In this document: in pieces, positions 1 to 9,536 of the stretch
Layout: each line of letters begins with the position of its first letter
How positions within the stretch are numbered: position 1 is the first letter of the stretch
Assembly (NCBI GenBank): GCA_963833675.1
Contig: CAWHYW010000003.1
Coordinates: 1-64,000, forward strand
Length of the DNA: 64,000 nt
Source of the DNA: DASQDN01 sp963833675
GTDB taxonomy: Bacteria > Acidobacteriota > Terriglobia > Bryobacterales > Bryobacteraceae
Reading direction: 5' to 3'
The notes under the pieces: generated by a model
Told to the model about the DNA's origin: nothing
Databases searched by the model: none
Seen by the model: only the letters and a program-made list of their open reading frames with translations
Made by a program: the position numbers and the translations under genes

Positions 1-183
1 CTTCCTGAAGAAAAGGATCTCCTTAAGCGCGCAGACAAGGATCTCCATGCAGCCGAAGAGATCTACCGCGATATCGTTCCCTATGGAAACTCCTCAACCA
101 GTCTGGGCCGAGTTTTGGAGAATATAGCTGTGATTGACGCGCGTCGGGATGCGATGAAAGACAGCATTTGGCCATGGCGGTAA
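1..183 (+). CDS. C-terminal end of an unrecognised protein (truncated by window start)
   Basis: An open frame runs from base 1 to a TAA at 181-183 and encodes the last 60 residues of a protein. The tail is charged and probably helical (many Glu, Lys, Asp, Arg) and ends in Trp-Pro-Trp-Arg. It overlaps the ATG of the SEDS gene at 174 by 10 bases, so it probably belongs to the same operon. In actinobacteria the gene before rodA is often a PP2C phosphatase, but nothing in these 60 residues shows that fold. The function is unknown. Confidence 0.5.
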   Translation, partial: LPEEKDLLKRADKDLHAAEEIYRDIVPYGNSSTSLGRVLENIAVIDARRDAMKDSIWPWR

Positions 184-1862
184 CCCGCAGCACTGCCGCT
201 GACCGTAAGACCGCTCCACCCTTAGTTCGTGAGCGGAACTCGCGTTCATTCGAACTCGTATCCATGCTGCTGGCTTCAGTGCTGGTTATCGCAGCTCTTT
301 CGCTCACATTTCTCGCGAAGGCGGCCGAAGTCGCGGACGCAAAGCCCGTCTACTTGAGCGATCTCGCACGTGCCGAACAACTAATCCCGTATCTGCAGCA
401 GATATTGCCGACTCCACGGGAGCGTCAGGTCGCGGGACGAGAGGTATACGATCTCGTCCAGTCGCATGGAGGTCATCTGCCAAACGTTGGCGCGATCGGG
501 CGTCTGCGCGTCGGTGAAAAGCCGATATTTACGCAGTCCCAACTTGCTCGTCTGAAGCCGGCTATCGCGGTCCGGACGCTGGGCGAATATCGGAAAAAGC
601 TCTTGCTATGGGCCGGAATCTTTTTCGTGCTCTTCTACGCCATTCATATCTTCTGGCGCGTACATGGCTTCGCCGGCGAGCAGGGTATTCTTCCGGTTCT
701 TCACCTGTTGACAGGAACAGGCCTCGCGCTGATGGTGAGCTTGCGCGACCCGCTGCGCGATACACTCGCCTTTGCCGACTACGCTCAAGCGATCGCGATA
801 GCGTGCGTCGTGCTCGTCATTGCCAGCCAGATCGACGTGCCGCGAATGTTAGGCAAGCTGAGCTTCGTCCCTTTACTTGGAGCGCTGACTCTCTCGCTGG
901 CGTTGATCCTTTTCGGCACCGGTCCAGGTATGAGCGATGCCAAGGTGAACTTGTTCGGCTTCCAGCCGGTAGAGTTCATCAAGATCCTGATCGTTCTTTT
1001 CCTCGCTGGATATTTCGCCCAGCGATGGGAATTCCTTCGTGTACTAAAGGAACGCCGGCCGGGGTTTGCGAGAATTACGAAGCATATCGAAATTCCCCGG
1101 CTCGAGTACCTCCTGCCGGTACTCGTTGCTGTCGCCGTTTTGTTGGTGTTCTTCTTCCTGCAGAAAGATCTTGGACCTGCGCTTCTGATCTCCTGCGTGT
1201 TTCTCGCGCTGTATGCGGTAGCTCGCAATCGGGCTCTGCTTGCGGCCGGCGGCTTGGCGTTAATGCTCTGCGGATTTTTTGCCGGTTACCTTCTGAAGTA
1301 TCCGAATACCGTACATCAGCGAGTGGACATGTGGCTTTCACCCTGGGACAACCACGTTCGCGGTGGTGAGCAGGTGGTGCACGCTCTATGGGCGATGTCG
1401 AGCGGGGGCGCGTTCGGCGCGGGCTTAGGCTTGGGCGATCCGGAGATCATGCCTGCGGCGCACACGGATCTGATCCTGGCGGTGCTTGGAGAAGAGTGGG
1501 GATGGGTTGGTTTTGCGGGTGTGTACATCCTGTACGCTGCGCTGATCTGGCTCGGACTCAGAATCGCGATGCGCGCCCGCGATGACTATGCGTTCTTCCT
1601 CGCCCTCGGCTTGACTCTGCTGATCGCGTTCAGCACGCTGCTCATTTCCGGCGGTGTGCTTGATCTGTCGCCTCTTTCCGGGGTTGTCACGCCATTCCTG
1701 AGCTACGGCGGGACTGCGATGATTGCGAATTTCGCCATCTTCGGAGTGCTTCTGTCGCTTTCGCACAACGAACAGACGAGCGATCACACCGAGCCTTTCC
1801 GCTTGCCGGTCCGACGGCTTGCGCAGGTTCTTGGATTATCTTGCTTTTGCCGTTGTCGCTAA
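174..1862 (+). CDS. FtsW/RodA/SpoVE-family (SEDS) peptidoglycan polymerase
   Basis: SEDS proteins are multi-pass membrane glycosyltransferases that polymerise lipid II during elongation or division, together with a class B PBP. There is one membrane segment near residues 30-50, then an unusual extracytoplasmic stretch of about 90 residues, then the usual cluster of membrane helices. The signature PFLSYGGTAMIANF near the C-terminus identifies the family. ATG 174 is preferred; a TTG lies two codons upstream. The last 15-20 residues are suspicious: the frame runs on 44 bases past the apparent start of the downstream transpeptidase. Removing one T from the TT at about 1819-1820 would join the two proteins in frame, so this may be the N-terminal half of a SEDS-PBP fusion. 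Confidence 0.88.
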   Translation: MAVTRSTAADRKTAPPLVRERNSRSFELVSMLLASVLVIAALSLTFLAKAAEVADAKPVYLSDLARAEQLIPYLQQILPTPRERQVAGREVYDLVQSHGGHLPNVGAIGRLRVGEKPIFTQSQLARLKPAIAVRTLGEYRKKLLLWAGIFFVLFYAIHIFWRVHGFAGEQGILPVLHLLTGTGLALMVSLRDPLRDTLAFADYAQAIAIACVVLVIASQIDVPRMLGKLSFVPLLGALTLSLALILFGTGPGMSDAKVNLFGFQPVEFIKILIVLFLAGYFAQRWEFLRVLKERRPGFARITKHIEIPRLEYLLPVLVAVAVLLVFFFLQKDLGPALLISCVFLALYAVARNRALLAAGGLALMLCGFFAGYLLKYPNTVHQRVDMWLSPWDNHVRGGEQVVHALWAMSSGGAFGAGLGLGDPEIMPAAHTDLILAVLGEEWGWVGFAGVYILYAALIWLGLRIAMRARDDYAFFLALGLTLLIAFSTLLISGGVLDLSPLSGVVTPFLSYGGTAMIANFAIFGVLLSLSHNEQTSDHTEPFRLPVRRLAQVLGLSCFCRCR

Positions 1863-3396
1863 GGCTGCATGGATTCAAATCATACGCGCCGACGCAACGA
1901 CGGGTGCAGGCACCCTCACTCTACAAGCCGATGGCTTGCGGCGTTATCTTTACAATCCTCGTCTTACCGCGATTGCTCGGTCGATCCCGCGAGGCACGAT
2001 TTACGATCGCAATGGCGTGCCCCTTGCAACCAGCGACATCGAAGTTCTGAAGCAGCACAATCTCGCTCAGAATATCGATCCCGATGATGCGCGTCACTAT
2101 CCGTTTGGCGCGCCGATGGTGCACCTGCTCGGCGATACCCGCTCCAGGGCAAACTGGGGCGCTCGCAATAGCTCCTATGTCGAACGTGACTCCGCGGTCC
2201 GTCTCCAGGGCTATGACGATCGCGCGCGTGTGGTCGAAGTGCCCGACCCGAGTACAGGCAAACCCACTTACACGATCCGGCGCGATTTTCGCGAGTTGCT
2301 GCCGCTACTACGCCATCGCTACGAGCCCCAGCATCCGGACGTCGTCAAAGTGATGAACCGCGAGCGCGACGTCCACATGTCCATCGACTCGCGCCTGCAG
2401 ATGAAGGCGGCTCAGATCCTGCAAGCACATTTGCAGCGACTCAAAAAACCGAAGGGAGCCGTCGTCGTAATGGACGCTGATTCGGGCGACCTTCTGGCGT
2501 CGGTGAGTTATCCATGGCCCGAACAGATGCCGCCCGCTCTCGGACCGGACGACGGAATCGATGAATTGCTCGACCGGGCGCGTTACGGACTCTACCCTCC
2601 CGGTTCCACTTTCAAAGTCGTAACCGCGGCGGCTGCTCTTCGCGCCGACCCGAATTCGCCATCCCTGACCTACGACTGCAAAGCGCTTCCTGACGGACGT
2701 GTCGGGAACTACGTCAAGGGTTGGGGGCGGCCGATTCGCGATGACATCGCCGACAGAGTCCCGCACGGCACCGTCAACATGAGCAAAGGAATTGCAGTAT
2801 CGTGTAACGCATATTTCGCGCAGCTCGGCACATATAAAGTCGGTGCTGATGCGCTGCATGCCACCGCTGACCTTTTCGGGATTGCCGTTGCCAGTCCGAA
2901 TACGCCCAAGAAGCTCAAAGACGCACTGCCGCAAGCTTCTTACGGGCAGGGCCAAGTCGTCGCAAGCCCGTTCCAACTCGCTAGAGTTGCCGCGACCATA
3001 GCCAATGACGGGAAGATGCCTTACGGTCGCTGGATTACCGACGATAGCAATCCACGTGTCGAACCGCCGCATGCAGTCCTGCAGCCGGAGTCAGCCCATA
3101 CGCTTGCTCAGTTCATGAGAAATGTTGTCACCAGCGGTACGGGCCGTACGCTCGCCAAATCATCGGTGCAGATCGCGGGGAAAACAGGCACTGCCGAACT
3201 CGCGAAAGGCGCGTCGCACGCGTGGTTTATCGGTTTCGCTCCTTATGATTCTCCTGGCCGTCGAATCGCATTCGCGGTCCTGGTGGAAAATGGCCAATAC
3301 GGCGGAACGGCTGCGGCTCCAATCGCCGGCGAGATCGTCACTGCCGCGTCGCAGCTAGGACTTTTCAACAATCCGCCGCCGGGGGCCAACCAATGA
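1819..3396 (+). CDS. Class B penicillin-binding protein (peptidoglycan transpeptidase, PbpA/FtsI-like)
   Basis: This is a peptidoglycan cross-linking transpeptidase acting on the outer face of the membrane. From the TTG at 1819 it has one membrane anchor (about residues 5-25), a short PBP dimerisation region starting with SIPRGTIYDRNGVPLA, and a transpeptidase domain. All three catalytic motifs are present: STFK (about 263-266), SCN (about 328-330) and KTGT (about 455-458). The dimerisation region is shorter than in E. coli FtsI, as in mycobacterial PbpA. No ATG start exists near the anchor. Either a TTG start overlaps the SEDS gene by 44 bases, or one spurious base separates the halves of a fused protein. 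The stop overlaps the next ATG (ATGA). Confidence 0.88.
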   Translation: MRRFLDYLAFAVVAKAAWIQIIRADATTGAGTLTLQADGLRRYLYNPRLTAIARSIPRGTIYDRNGVPLATSDIEVLKQHNLAQNIDPDDARHYPFGAPMVHLLGDTRSRANWGARNSSYVERDSAVRLQGYDDRARVVEVPDPSTGKPTYTIRRDFRELLPLLRHRYEPQHPDVVKVMNRERDVHMSIDSRLQMKAAQILQAHLQRLKKPKGAVVVMDADSGDLLASVSYPWPEQMPPALGPDDGIDELLDRARYGLYPPGSTFKVVTAAAALRADPNSPSLTYDCKALPDGRVGNYVKGWGRPIRDDIADRVPHGTVNMSKGIAVSCNAYFAQLGTYKVGADALHATADLFGIAVASPNTPKKLKDALPQASYGQGQVVASPFQLARVAATIANDGKMPYGRWITDDSNPRVEPPHAVLQPESAHTLAQFMRNVVTSGTGRTLAKSSVQIAGKTGTAELAKGASHAWFIGFAPYDSPGRRIAFAVLVENGQYGGTAAAPIAGEIVTAASQLGLFNNPPPGANQ

Positions 3397-4191
3397 GTCT
3401 CTTTCGTGAGATCGAAAAGCGCATCGACGGACAGCTCAGAAAGATGTTCGCGTCCGAGAGCGCGACTGCACAGGGCAGGGAGCTCATCGAGATCCAGCGA
3501 GCCATCCTCGATGAATTGGAAGATCGTGCTCAACTATTGCCCAGGGCACGCCGCCGCTTTCCCTACAACGACCTCATAGTCCGCATTGCGGCAGCCGAGC
3601 CGGATCGGCGATCGGCAATTGCTCTTGTGTTCATCGAAGGCGACGCTTTGCAGAATGAGATCGCGACATATCTTCGCGGCGAAGATATCGAAGTCCCTTC
3701 CGATCTCCACGTAAAGGTCGAAGCTCTTGAAGACCCTCCCGCCAGAGATAGCCGCCAAAGGCTTCCACATTACTTACAGCACGCGCGAGCCGCGCAGCGC
3801 GGAATCGAAGCCGAATCCAACGGTACGGTTCACTGTCCTTCACGGCTCCGCGGCACAAGCTTCTTACGAAATCGCAAGGAGCCGTATTCAACTCGGCCGT
3901 CTATCAGAAGTCCTCGATGATCGTCGTCGTCCGGTTCGCCGCAACGATATAGCTTTTCTGGAATCTTCCGACAAACCTAATTCGACGATCTCTCGCGCCC
4001 ACGCCCACATCGAGTTTGAGCCTTCGACAGGCGAGTATCGCCTCTTCGACGATGGAAGCACATACGGAACCAGCGTCGTTCACGACGGACGCCTGATCAA
4101 CGTTCCCGCGGCGGGCGGCAGAGGAGTTCGGATCGATTCCGGTGACGAAATCTATCTCGGTCAGGCGCGAGTGCTGTTTGAAATCCCTTAG
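3393..4191 (+). CDS. FhaA-like protein: DUF3662 domain plus FHA domain (frameshifted)
   Basis: The N-terminal part (3393 to about 3725) matches the FhaA N-terminal domain (DUF3662), beginning MSLFREIEKRIDGQLRKMF. The C-terminal part (about 3727-4191, a different frame) is an FHA phosphothreonine-binding domain with LGR, the STISRAHAHIEF core and a GSTYGT turn. The frame changes near 3725-3732; removing one C from the CCC there restores a single protein of about 265 residues. In mycobacteria FhaA binds phosphorylated partners and regulates late cell-wall synthesis. Here it directly follows SEDS and PBP genes with a 4-base overlap, which supports a similar role. No serine/threonine kinase is visible in the window. 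Confidence 0.78.
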
Positions 4192-4213
4192 CTTCCGATA
4201 GACAATAGTTCCC

Positions 4214-5098
4214 ATGAATCGCAGGTCTCTTCTGCTCGGAATGGGAGCAGCGCTCGTCAAACCCTCCTTTGCCCAGGAGCGGAAGCTCCGCATCATAGCC
4301 TTTGGCGCACATCCGGACGATTGCGATATCCGCGTGGGCGGCACGGCTGCGATGTGGTCGCAAATGGGACATGCCGTGAAATTTGTAGCCTGCACCAATG
4401 GCGACGCGGGGCATCCCGTAATGGGAGGCGCTCCCTTGGCGCGACGGCGCCGTGCCGAAGCGACCGAAGCCGGCCGTCGAATCGGTGTGACGTACGACAT
4501 ACTCGATATTCACGATGGCGAGTTGATGCCGACGCTTGACAATCGCAACCTGATCATTCAAAAGATCCGCGAATGGAATGCCGACCTCGTACTAAGCTCA
4601 CGCCCTAACGACTATCATCCTGACCATCGCTACACAGGAGTCCTCGTTCAGGATGCCGCATACATGGTCGTCGTGCCTGCAGTATTGCCCAATACTCCAC
4701 CGATCAAGCGGAATCCTGTCTTTCTTTACTACGAAGATCGATTCCAGAAGCCTACGCCCTTTCATCCCGACATCGTCGTCGATATCAGTTCGGTTTGGGA
4801 CAAGAAAGTAGACGATATGGATGCTCACGAATCGCAGTTCTACGAATTCCAGACGAATGTGAACGCAAGCATCGAGGTTCCGACAGACAAAGCGGAACGC
4901 AAAAAGTGGCTCTCGAAGCGTCGTACACCGACGCCTACGGAGGCAATTCGCGCGGCCATGTCGAAGTGGTATGGACCCACCGTAGCCGCCAAGGATCCCC
5001 TCTACTACGAGGCGTTCGAGATCTGTGAATATGGCGCTCAGCCCGACGCCGCTCGGATTCGCGAATTATTTCCTATGCTTCCAAAGCAGGCGGGATAA
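4214..5098 (+). CDS. Secreted PIG-L/LmbE-family deacetylase
   Basis: LmbE-like zinc enzymes remove N-acetyl groups from N-acetylglucosamine-type substrates. The protein is 294 residues, with a twin-arginine-like leader (MNRRSLLLGMGAALVKPSFA) and then the family motif AHPDD at about residues 35-39, whose His and Asp bind zinc. The matching second motif (PNDYHPDHRYTG, about 134-145) supplies the distal His. Acidobacteria often carry several secreted copies of this family. The substrate is unknown. The next gene starts one base after the stop. Confidence 0.85.
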   Translation: MNRRSLLLGMGAALVKPSFAQERKLRIIAFGAHPDDCDIRVGGTAAMWSQMGHAVKFVACTNGDAGHPVMGGAPLARRRRAEATEAGRRIGVTYDILDIHDGELMPTLDNRNLIIQKIREWNADLVLSSRPNDYHPDHRYTGVLVQDAAYMVVVPAVLPNTPPIKRNPVFLYYEDRFQKPTPFHPDIVVDISSVWDKKVDDMDAHESQFYEFQTNVNASIEVPTDKAERKKWLSKRRTPTPTEAIRAAMSKWYGPTVAAKDPLYYEAFEICEYGAQPDAARIRELFPMLPKQAG

Positions 5099-5099
5099 T

Positions 5100-5510
5100 A
5101 TGAAAGCCTTCTTTCTTCTACTTACTACCGCGGCCACAGTGTTGGCGGCCGATGACTGGTTGAATGTCATCAAGCTGAAGGGCGGAACAGAACTACGCAT
5201 CATCAGGGACGGGAGCAAGCAGCCATTCGTCGCGCAAATGGATCATGCCAGCGACGATAGTCTGTTTATCGCTACCAAGAAGGAACAGACAGTTATCCCC
5301 AAGGACGAGATCGAGCGCATTGATTATCGGCCCAAGGGTGGCAGCCGCATTGTCAAACAATCCGCTGTGACAAAGTCCGGTCCGGCAACCCGGCGCCCTT
5401 CTGAGCAGCGCGTTGGGGAAGGTGGACCTCCGGGTCCTTCTCATTCCGCATCAACCAATGTTTCGTTCGGCCCGAAGCCGGACTTCGAAACCATCTATCG
5501 CCGCAAGTGA
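5100..5510 (+). CDS. Small secreted protein of unknown function
   Basis: This is a 136-residue protein with a clear signal peptide (about residues 1-16, ending VLAA). The mature part starts with a beta-rich segment resembling a small Sm/SH3-like barrel (residues about 20-75) and ends in a disordered Gly/Pro/Ser/Arg-rich tail. ATG 5100 lies one base after the deacetylase stop, so the two are probably co-transcribed. The family is not recognised. Confidence 0.6.
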   Translation: MKAFFLLLTTAATVLAADDWLNVIKLKGGTELRIIRDGSKQPFVAQMDHASDDSLFIATKKEQTVIPKDEIERIDYRPKGGSRIVKQSAVTKSGPATRRPSEQRVGEGGPPGPSHSASTNVSFGPKPDFETIYRRK

Positions 5511-5552
5511 TCGCCCGGGCGATACACAGGAGGAGCAGGTCGCGTTTGGGCG

Positions 5553-6532
5553 GGCGGACTCTGGGTGGAACCCGAAATGGTCAATCCCGATAGCGACCTC
5601 TATCGTACTCACCCGGACTGGGTGATGAACTTTCCTAACCGTCCGCGGAGTGAATGCGGAATCAACTCGTTCTGAACCTCGCGCGCAATGACGTCAAAGA
5701 GCACATCTTCGCCGTGTTGGACAAGCTGGCAAGCGAAAACAATATCCGCTATTTCAAATGGGACATGAATCGTCCTTTCTCAGAACCCGGCTGGCCCGAG
5801 GCCGGCGCATCCGATCAAAAAAAGTTGTGGGTCGATTATGTTCGAAATCTCTACGACATCATCGATCGATTGCGCGCCAAACATCCCAAGCTCGAGGTTG
5901 AATCCTGCTCTGGAGGTGGTGGACGCATCGATCTCGGAATCTTACAGCGTACGATGAGGTTTGGACTTCCGATAATACCGAGGCCTTCGATCGGCTTCGC
6001 ATTCAGGAAGGATTTTCGCAGATCTTTGCGCCGAAAGTTATGTCCGCATGGGTTACCGACGTGCCGAATATGAACGGCCGTAGCACTCTCCTGCAATATC
6101 GGTTTCTTGTTGCTATGCAAGGAGCGCTCGGCATTGGCGCGAACCTGAACAAGTGGACTGACCAGGATGCAGAATTCGCCGCTAGGATGATTGCGCTGTA
6201 TAAGCGAATACGTCCCACCATTCAAACTGGAAATCTTTATCGCCTCTCATCTCCACGAACCAGCGATATCACTGCGAATGAATATGTCTCATCCGGACGG
6301 TAAGCAGACGGTATTGCTCGTATTCCGTCACTCACAGCAATACCGAACCGATGTACCCGCGATTCGGCTCCTAGCGCTTGATCCGAAAGCCGTCTATCGT
6401 CTAGAGTCCGTTGATGGGAAGCTTGTCAATAAAGCCGGTATGAGCGGCACATACCTGATGAGCCGCGGTCTGAACGTCAGTCTTCGTGGTGACTACGACA
6501 GCACGGCAGTAATTTTGGAGTGGATCCAATAA
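5553..6532 (+). pseudogene. Remnant of a GH36 alpha-galactosidase, 5'-truncated and frameshifted
   Basis: Fragments in three frames align in order to the GH36 (melibiase) catalytic domain: EPEMVNPDSDLYRTHPDWV (about 5568-5630), then a stretch with the nucleophile motif YFKWDMNRP (about 5750-5775), then a segment with DEVWTSDNTEAFDRL carrying the acid/base Asp (about 5953-5997), and a C-terminal beta domain to the TAA at 6530-6532. Frames change near 5645, 5950 and 6293. The N-terminal half of the enzyme is absent, because only about 40 bases separate this from the preceding gene. The truncation marks it as a genuine remnant, even if some indels are assembly errors. Confidence 0.75.
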
Positions 6533-6536
6533 TACA

Positions 6537-7330
6537 TTACGGTCGCTTGTGACCGAAGAGCACGCCCAAGCGGGTTTTATATGTAAGCTGATTTCCTGAT
6601 TCGGTCGCTGCCCACCCTACACCGATATTCCAGACGATGTTTTCAGTCAGGTGAATGTCAGCTCCCGGGAAAAACATATGTGCCTGTTCGCTTATCCCAA
6701 AGGGGTGAAACACGGGCCCGGTCGCGCCGTAATACTCCATCGACCAATCAATGAGTTTGTTCTGCGCGAAGCCCACACGTACCCCCGGTTCGAACTCCCA
6801 TCCTTCAGCGCCGCCAGGACCCTTCAACGCCCGCGCGACAACGGGGTTGACATCGAATTGCCATCGACCGAGGACTTTCTCGATGATCGGCCGCAACTCT
6901 AGAGTTACTCCATTCTCCTCGTAGAGATACCGGGGAAGCCGACCTCGGCGCTGACGCTGATGTCAACCGGCAGCTTCCATGACCTTGGGATTGAGTAGCG
7001 GGGCCGAATGCGAGATCCGGCGTACTCCAAGAAGTCTCCACTGCCGGGTCGTTGAGCAAGAACCAGGTATCCCGCGAGTTCGAAGTTGTTAGTGATACCG
7101 TGCGTGAGCTCGTACGTAAGATGCGTTTGATGTTCGGTGGGCGCGACCCGGCCTTCATAATCTCGCGTCCCGTGCTGCACAAAATTCAGGTGCGTTTCGA
7201 GATTCCACATCCCTTTCGGCACGGTCTCGTATTCGTAAACCTGAATTTCAAACGTGTCCTGCGCGACCGCCGCGCAAGGAAGGAATGCGAGGATTGTTAG
7301 TTGGAATAGAAGGAAAATTTTTGAGCGCAC
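6537..7330 (-). CDS. Outer-membrane beta-barrel protein (frameshifted)
   Basis: It starts at a GTG (7330) with a signal peptide (about residues 1-23, ending AVAQ), followed by alternating beta strands typical of an outer-membrane barrel, ending at 6537. The first part occupies 6905-7330 and the second 6537-6896 in another frame. Restoring one C on the coding strand at 6932-6935 (CCCC to CCCCC) joins them into about 265 residues and converts the junction into FPRYLYEENG. No specific substrate can be inferred. Confidence 0.65.
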
Positions 7331-7382
7331 TATGTCTCATATCTCACGAGACGTGCTTGACATACTCGGGAACTAAAACCGG

Positions 7383-7622
7383 TTAGCAATAAGCTCGCGT
7401 AGAAGCGGCAAGTTGTCGGCAGATTTGCCGGGCTGAACGCAGGCGATCGGAAGCCGGGAGGAGATCTTCCGATCCAACCCTGTAATTCGCGATCACGAAC
7501 AAAACTTCGGAGCTGAGCCCTTCCAGGCATTCGCAGAGTTCATGCGCCGTAATCTCATGGTCTTCAAAAGCGGCAACAAGTTCCGTTACGCGCCTGCTCT
7601 CTGCGTTCGCCAAGGTAATCAT
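7383..7622 (-). CDS. Small hypothetical protein
   Basis: This 79-residue frame starts at ATG 7622. It is predicted mainly helical with several Leu/Glu-rich stretches and two Cys in a CEC triplet (about residues 28-30). There is no signal peptide or membrane segment. It sits upstream of the barrel gene on the same strand and is divergent from the esterase at 7779. The frame stays open for 35 codons upstream of this ATG, so the start is uncertain. Confidence 0.35.
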   Translation of the reverse strand: MITLANAESRRVTELVAAFEDHEITAHELCECLEGLSSEVLFVIANYRVGSEDLLPASDRLRSARQICRQLAASTRAYC

Positions 7623-7778
7623 AAGCTTCGATACTTGTATTTTACCGTACAATGAATAAAGTACAGCCGCATTAGCGTTAACTTTAACCGTTAAGGTTCT
7701 CTCCACTTGAGGTTGCCGGTCTGGCACGGGCGACGTGCCCTTGACAACGAATGCTACACGTTAGAGACTGCGTAATCA

Positions 7779-8624
7779 ATGGCATACCTTAGATCTATCC
7801 TGTCGATCCTCGGCATCTGTACGTGTCTATTCGCGGCAGAGAAGCGGTCTGCAGGGTCAAAGTGGGCTGAGAATTACAATATTCCGCTCTGGGACGAGGG
7901 CAAGGTCCCGCTCGCGCAGGGGACCGGGCCGCTCGATAATCCCCTTCTGACCGTCTTCCTACCTTCCGAAGACAAGCGAAATGGAGGATCTGTGATCGTA
8001 GCTCCTGGTGGCTCGAACATCATGCTGATGTACGGAGCCGAAGGGATGGAAATCGCCGAACGATTCAACGATTGGGGATTCACCGCCTTCGTGCTTACGT
8101 ATCGCTTGTCGCCTAAGTATGGAGAAGACGCGCGTGTGGAGGATGGCAAGCGAGCCATACAACTTGTGCGAGCGAGAGCCGGTGAATTCAAACTTGATAC
8201 AGACCGTATAGGATTCGCTGGATTTTCCGCCGGTTCATCGCTAGCCCGATCGGTAGCAGCCGCCGCGGGTCCAGGCGATCCGAACGCGGCCGATCCAGTC
8301 TCACGAATGAATTCCCGGCCGGACTATCTCGTGATGGTCTACAGCGCAGGCAGGCCGACCCCAAACGAGCAGTTAAAGAATTTTCCTCCGACTTTCCTGC
8401 TGGCCGCCGCAGCCGATCGTGGAGCAGCCAACGGATCAGCGCAACTGTGGCTTGATATGAATCGTGCCGGAGCGACTGCGGAAATCCACATTTATCAAAA
8501 AGGCCGTCACGGATTCGGCGCGGCGTATACGAGTCCCGAGTTTAGCCCCTGGATGGATGCGCTTCGCCATTTCCTTGAAGTGGATGGATTCTTCGCGCGT
8601 TCCAAGACGGGAGAATCCAAGTAG
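7779..8624 (+). CDS. Secreted alpha/beta-hydrolase (carbohydrate esterase-like)
   Basis: This 281-residue protein has a signal peptide (about 1-20) and an esterase fold. It carries the oxyanion-hole segment VIVAPGGSN (about 73-81), the nucleophile elbow GFSAGSS (about 148-154) and a C-terminal catalytic His in KGRHGFG (about 243-249). This pattern matches the acetyl-xylan-esterase/BD-FAE-like group often secreted by acidobacteria. The true substrate is unknown. A gene for a sulfatase-modifying-factor-like protein starts immediately downstream. Confidence 0.8.
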   Translation: MAYLRSILSILGICTCLFAAEKRSAGSKWAENYNIPLWDEGKVPLAQGTGPLDNPLLTVFLPSEDKRNGGSVIVAPGGSNIMLMYGAEGMEIAERFNDWGFTAFVLTYRLSPKYGEDARVEDGKRAIQLVRARAGEFKLDTDRIGFAGFSAGSSLARSVAAAAGPGDPNAADPVSRMNSRPDYLVMVYSAGRPTPNEQLKNFPPTFLLAAAADRGAANGSAQLWLDMNRAGATAEIHIYQKGRHGFGAAYTSPEFSPWMDALRHFLEVDGFFARSKTGESK

Positions 8625-8625
8625 A

Positions 8626-9508
8626 ATGCGTCGTATCTAATTCTGACTGCCTTTCTTGCTGTTTTTTTGTCCGCTGCGCCGCCCTCGAAATCGACCGAGC
8701 CGCAGGTTGTCAATGACGGGTATGGCGATCTGGTCTTCGTGCCTGCGGGAGTCTTCCGCATGGGTGACAACTTTGGGGACGGCGAGTCTCGGGAGCGCCC
8801 GGTGCACGTGGTCGATGTCGATGCCTTCTATATCGGCAAGTTCGAAGTGACGAATGCCGACTGGCGTAGGTTCCGCGAAGATCCCGGTTATACGGATAGC
8901 AAATACTGGCCAAGCGGGCGCGTCGTTCCAAAGGATCAGATCCCTTACTGGACGCAGGCCCAAAATCAGGGGGTGGAACACCGAACAGCGACAATTATCC
9001 CGTCCTGGGTGTCAATTGGGACTCAGCTACGGCCTATTGCAACTGGCTGAGCGCGAAGACCGGCAAGAAGTATCGCCTACCGACCGAAGCCGAGTGGGAA
9101 AAGGCTGCGCGAGGCACAGACCAGCGCCGTTTTCCTTGGGGGAACAACATCGACCATTCCTACACGAATTACGTTGGAGCTCAAAAATTTGACACAGCTC
9201 AGATCGTTGGTTACTACGATGGCAGCAAGCGTGGGGAGCTCCAGACCCATAGCAATGCTTCTCCGTACGGCGCATATGACATGGCGGGCAATGTAATGGA
9301 ATGGTGTCAGGATTGGTATAGTCGCGGCTACTACTCCGTCTCACCTAAAAAAAATCCGCAAGGGCCCGCCAGCGGCGCGTATCGAGTGATTCGCGGCGGA
9401 AGTTTCTTCATGGAGCCTCAGGATCTCCGAACTTATGCGAGATCAGCGGGCTGGCCGTCATTGCAGGCCTTTCGCATGCTCGGCTTCCGAGTTGCACGCG
9501 AGCCTTAG
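8626..9508 (+). CDS. Formylglycine-generating-enzyme-like (SUMF1/FGE-sulfatase family) secreted protein, frameshifted
   Basis: The FGE-sulfatase fold is shown by VFVPAGVFRMGDN near the N-terminus, RLPTEAEWEKAARG in the middle and AGNVMEWCQDWY plus RVIRGGSF near the end. The frame changes at 8969-8973: five G should be six to read through from QNQG to GTPNSDNYP. A second break is likely at about 8632, because ATG 8626 reaches a stop while the adjacent frame encodes a good signal peptide (LTAFLAVFLSAA). True FGE needs a Cys pair near the C-terminus that is not seen here, so a non-FGE member of the fold is more likely. Confidence 0.7.
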
Positions 9509-9536
9509 TCGTAACTGAGGAGGACGTGGTAAGCGG

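Noticed and set aside
608..1369. A 253-codon open frame on the plus strand in another frame
   Set aside because: It lies inside the SEDS gene and its product is Arg/Ser-rich with no family features.
2308..3072. A 254-codon open frame on the minus strand
   Set aside because: It is antisense to the transpeptidase gene, which has all catalytic motifs; long antisense frames are expected at this GC content.
8626..9508. A true formylglycine-generating enzyme activating a sulfatase
   Set aside because: No sulfatase gene is nearby, and the expected C-terminal Cys pair is not visible; only the fold is supported.
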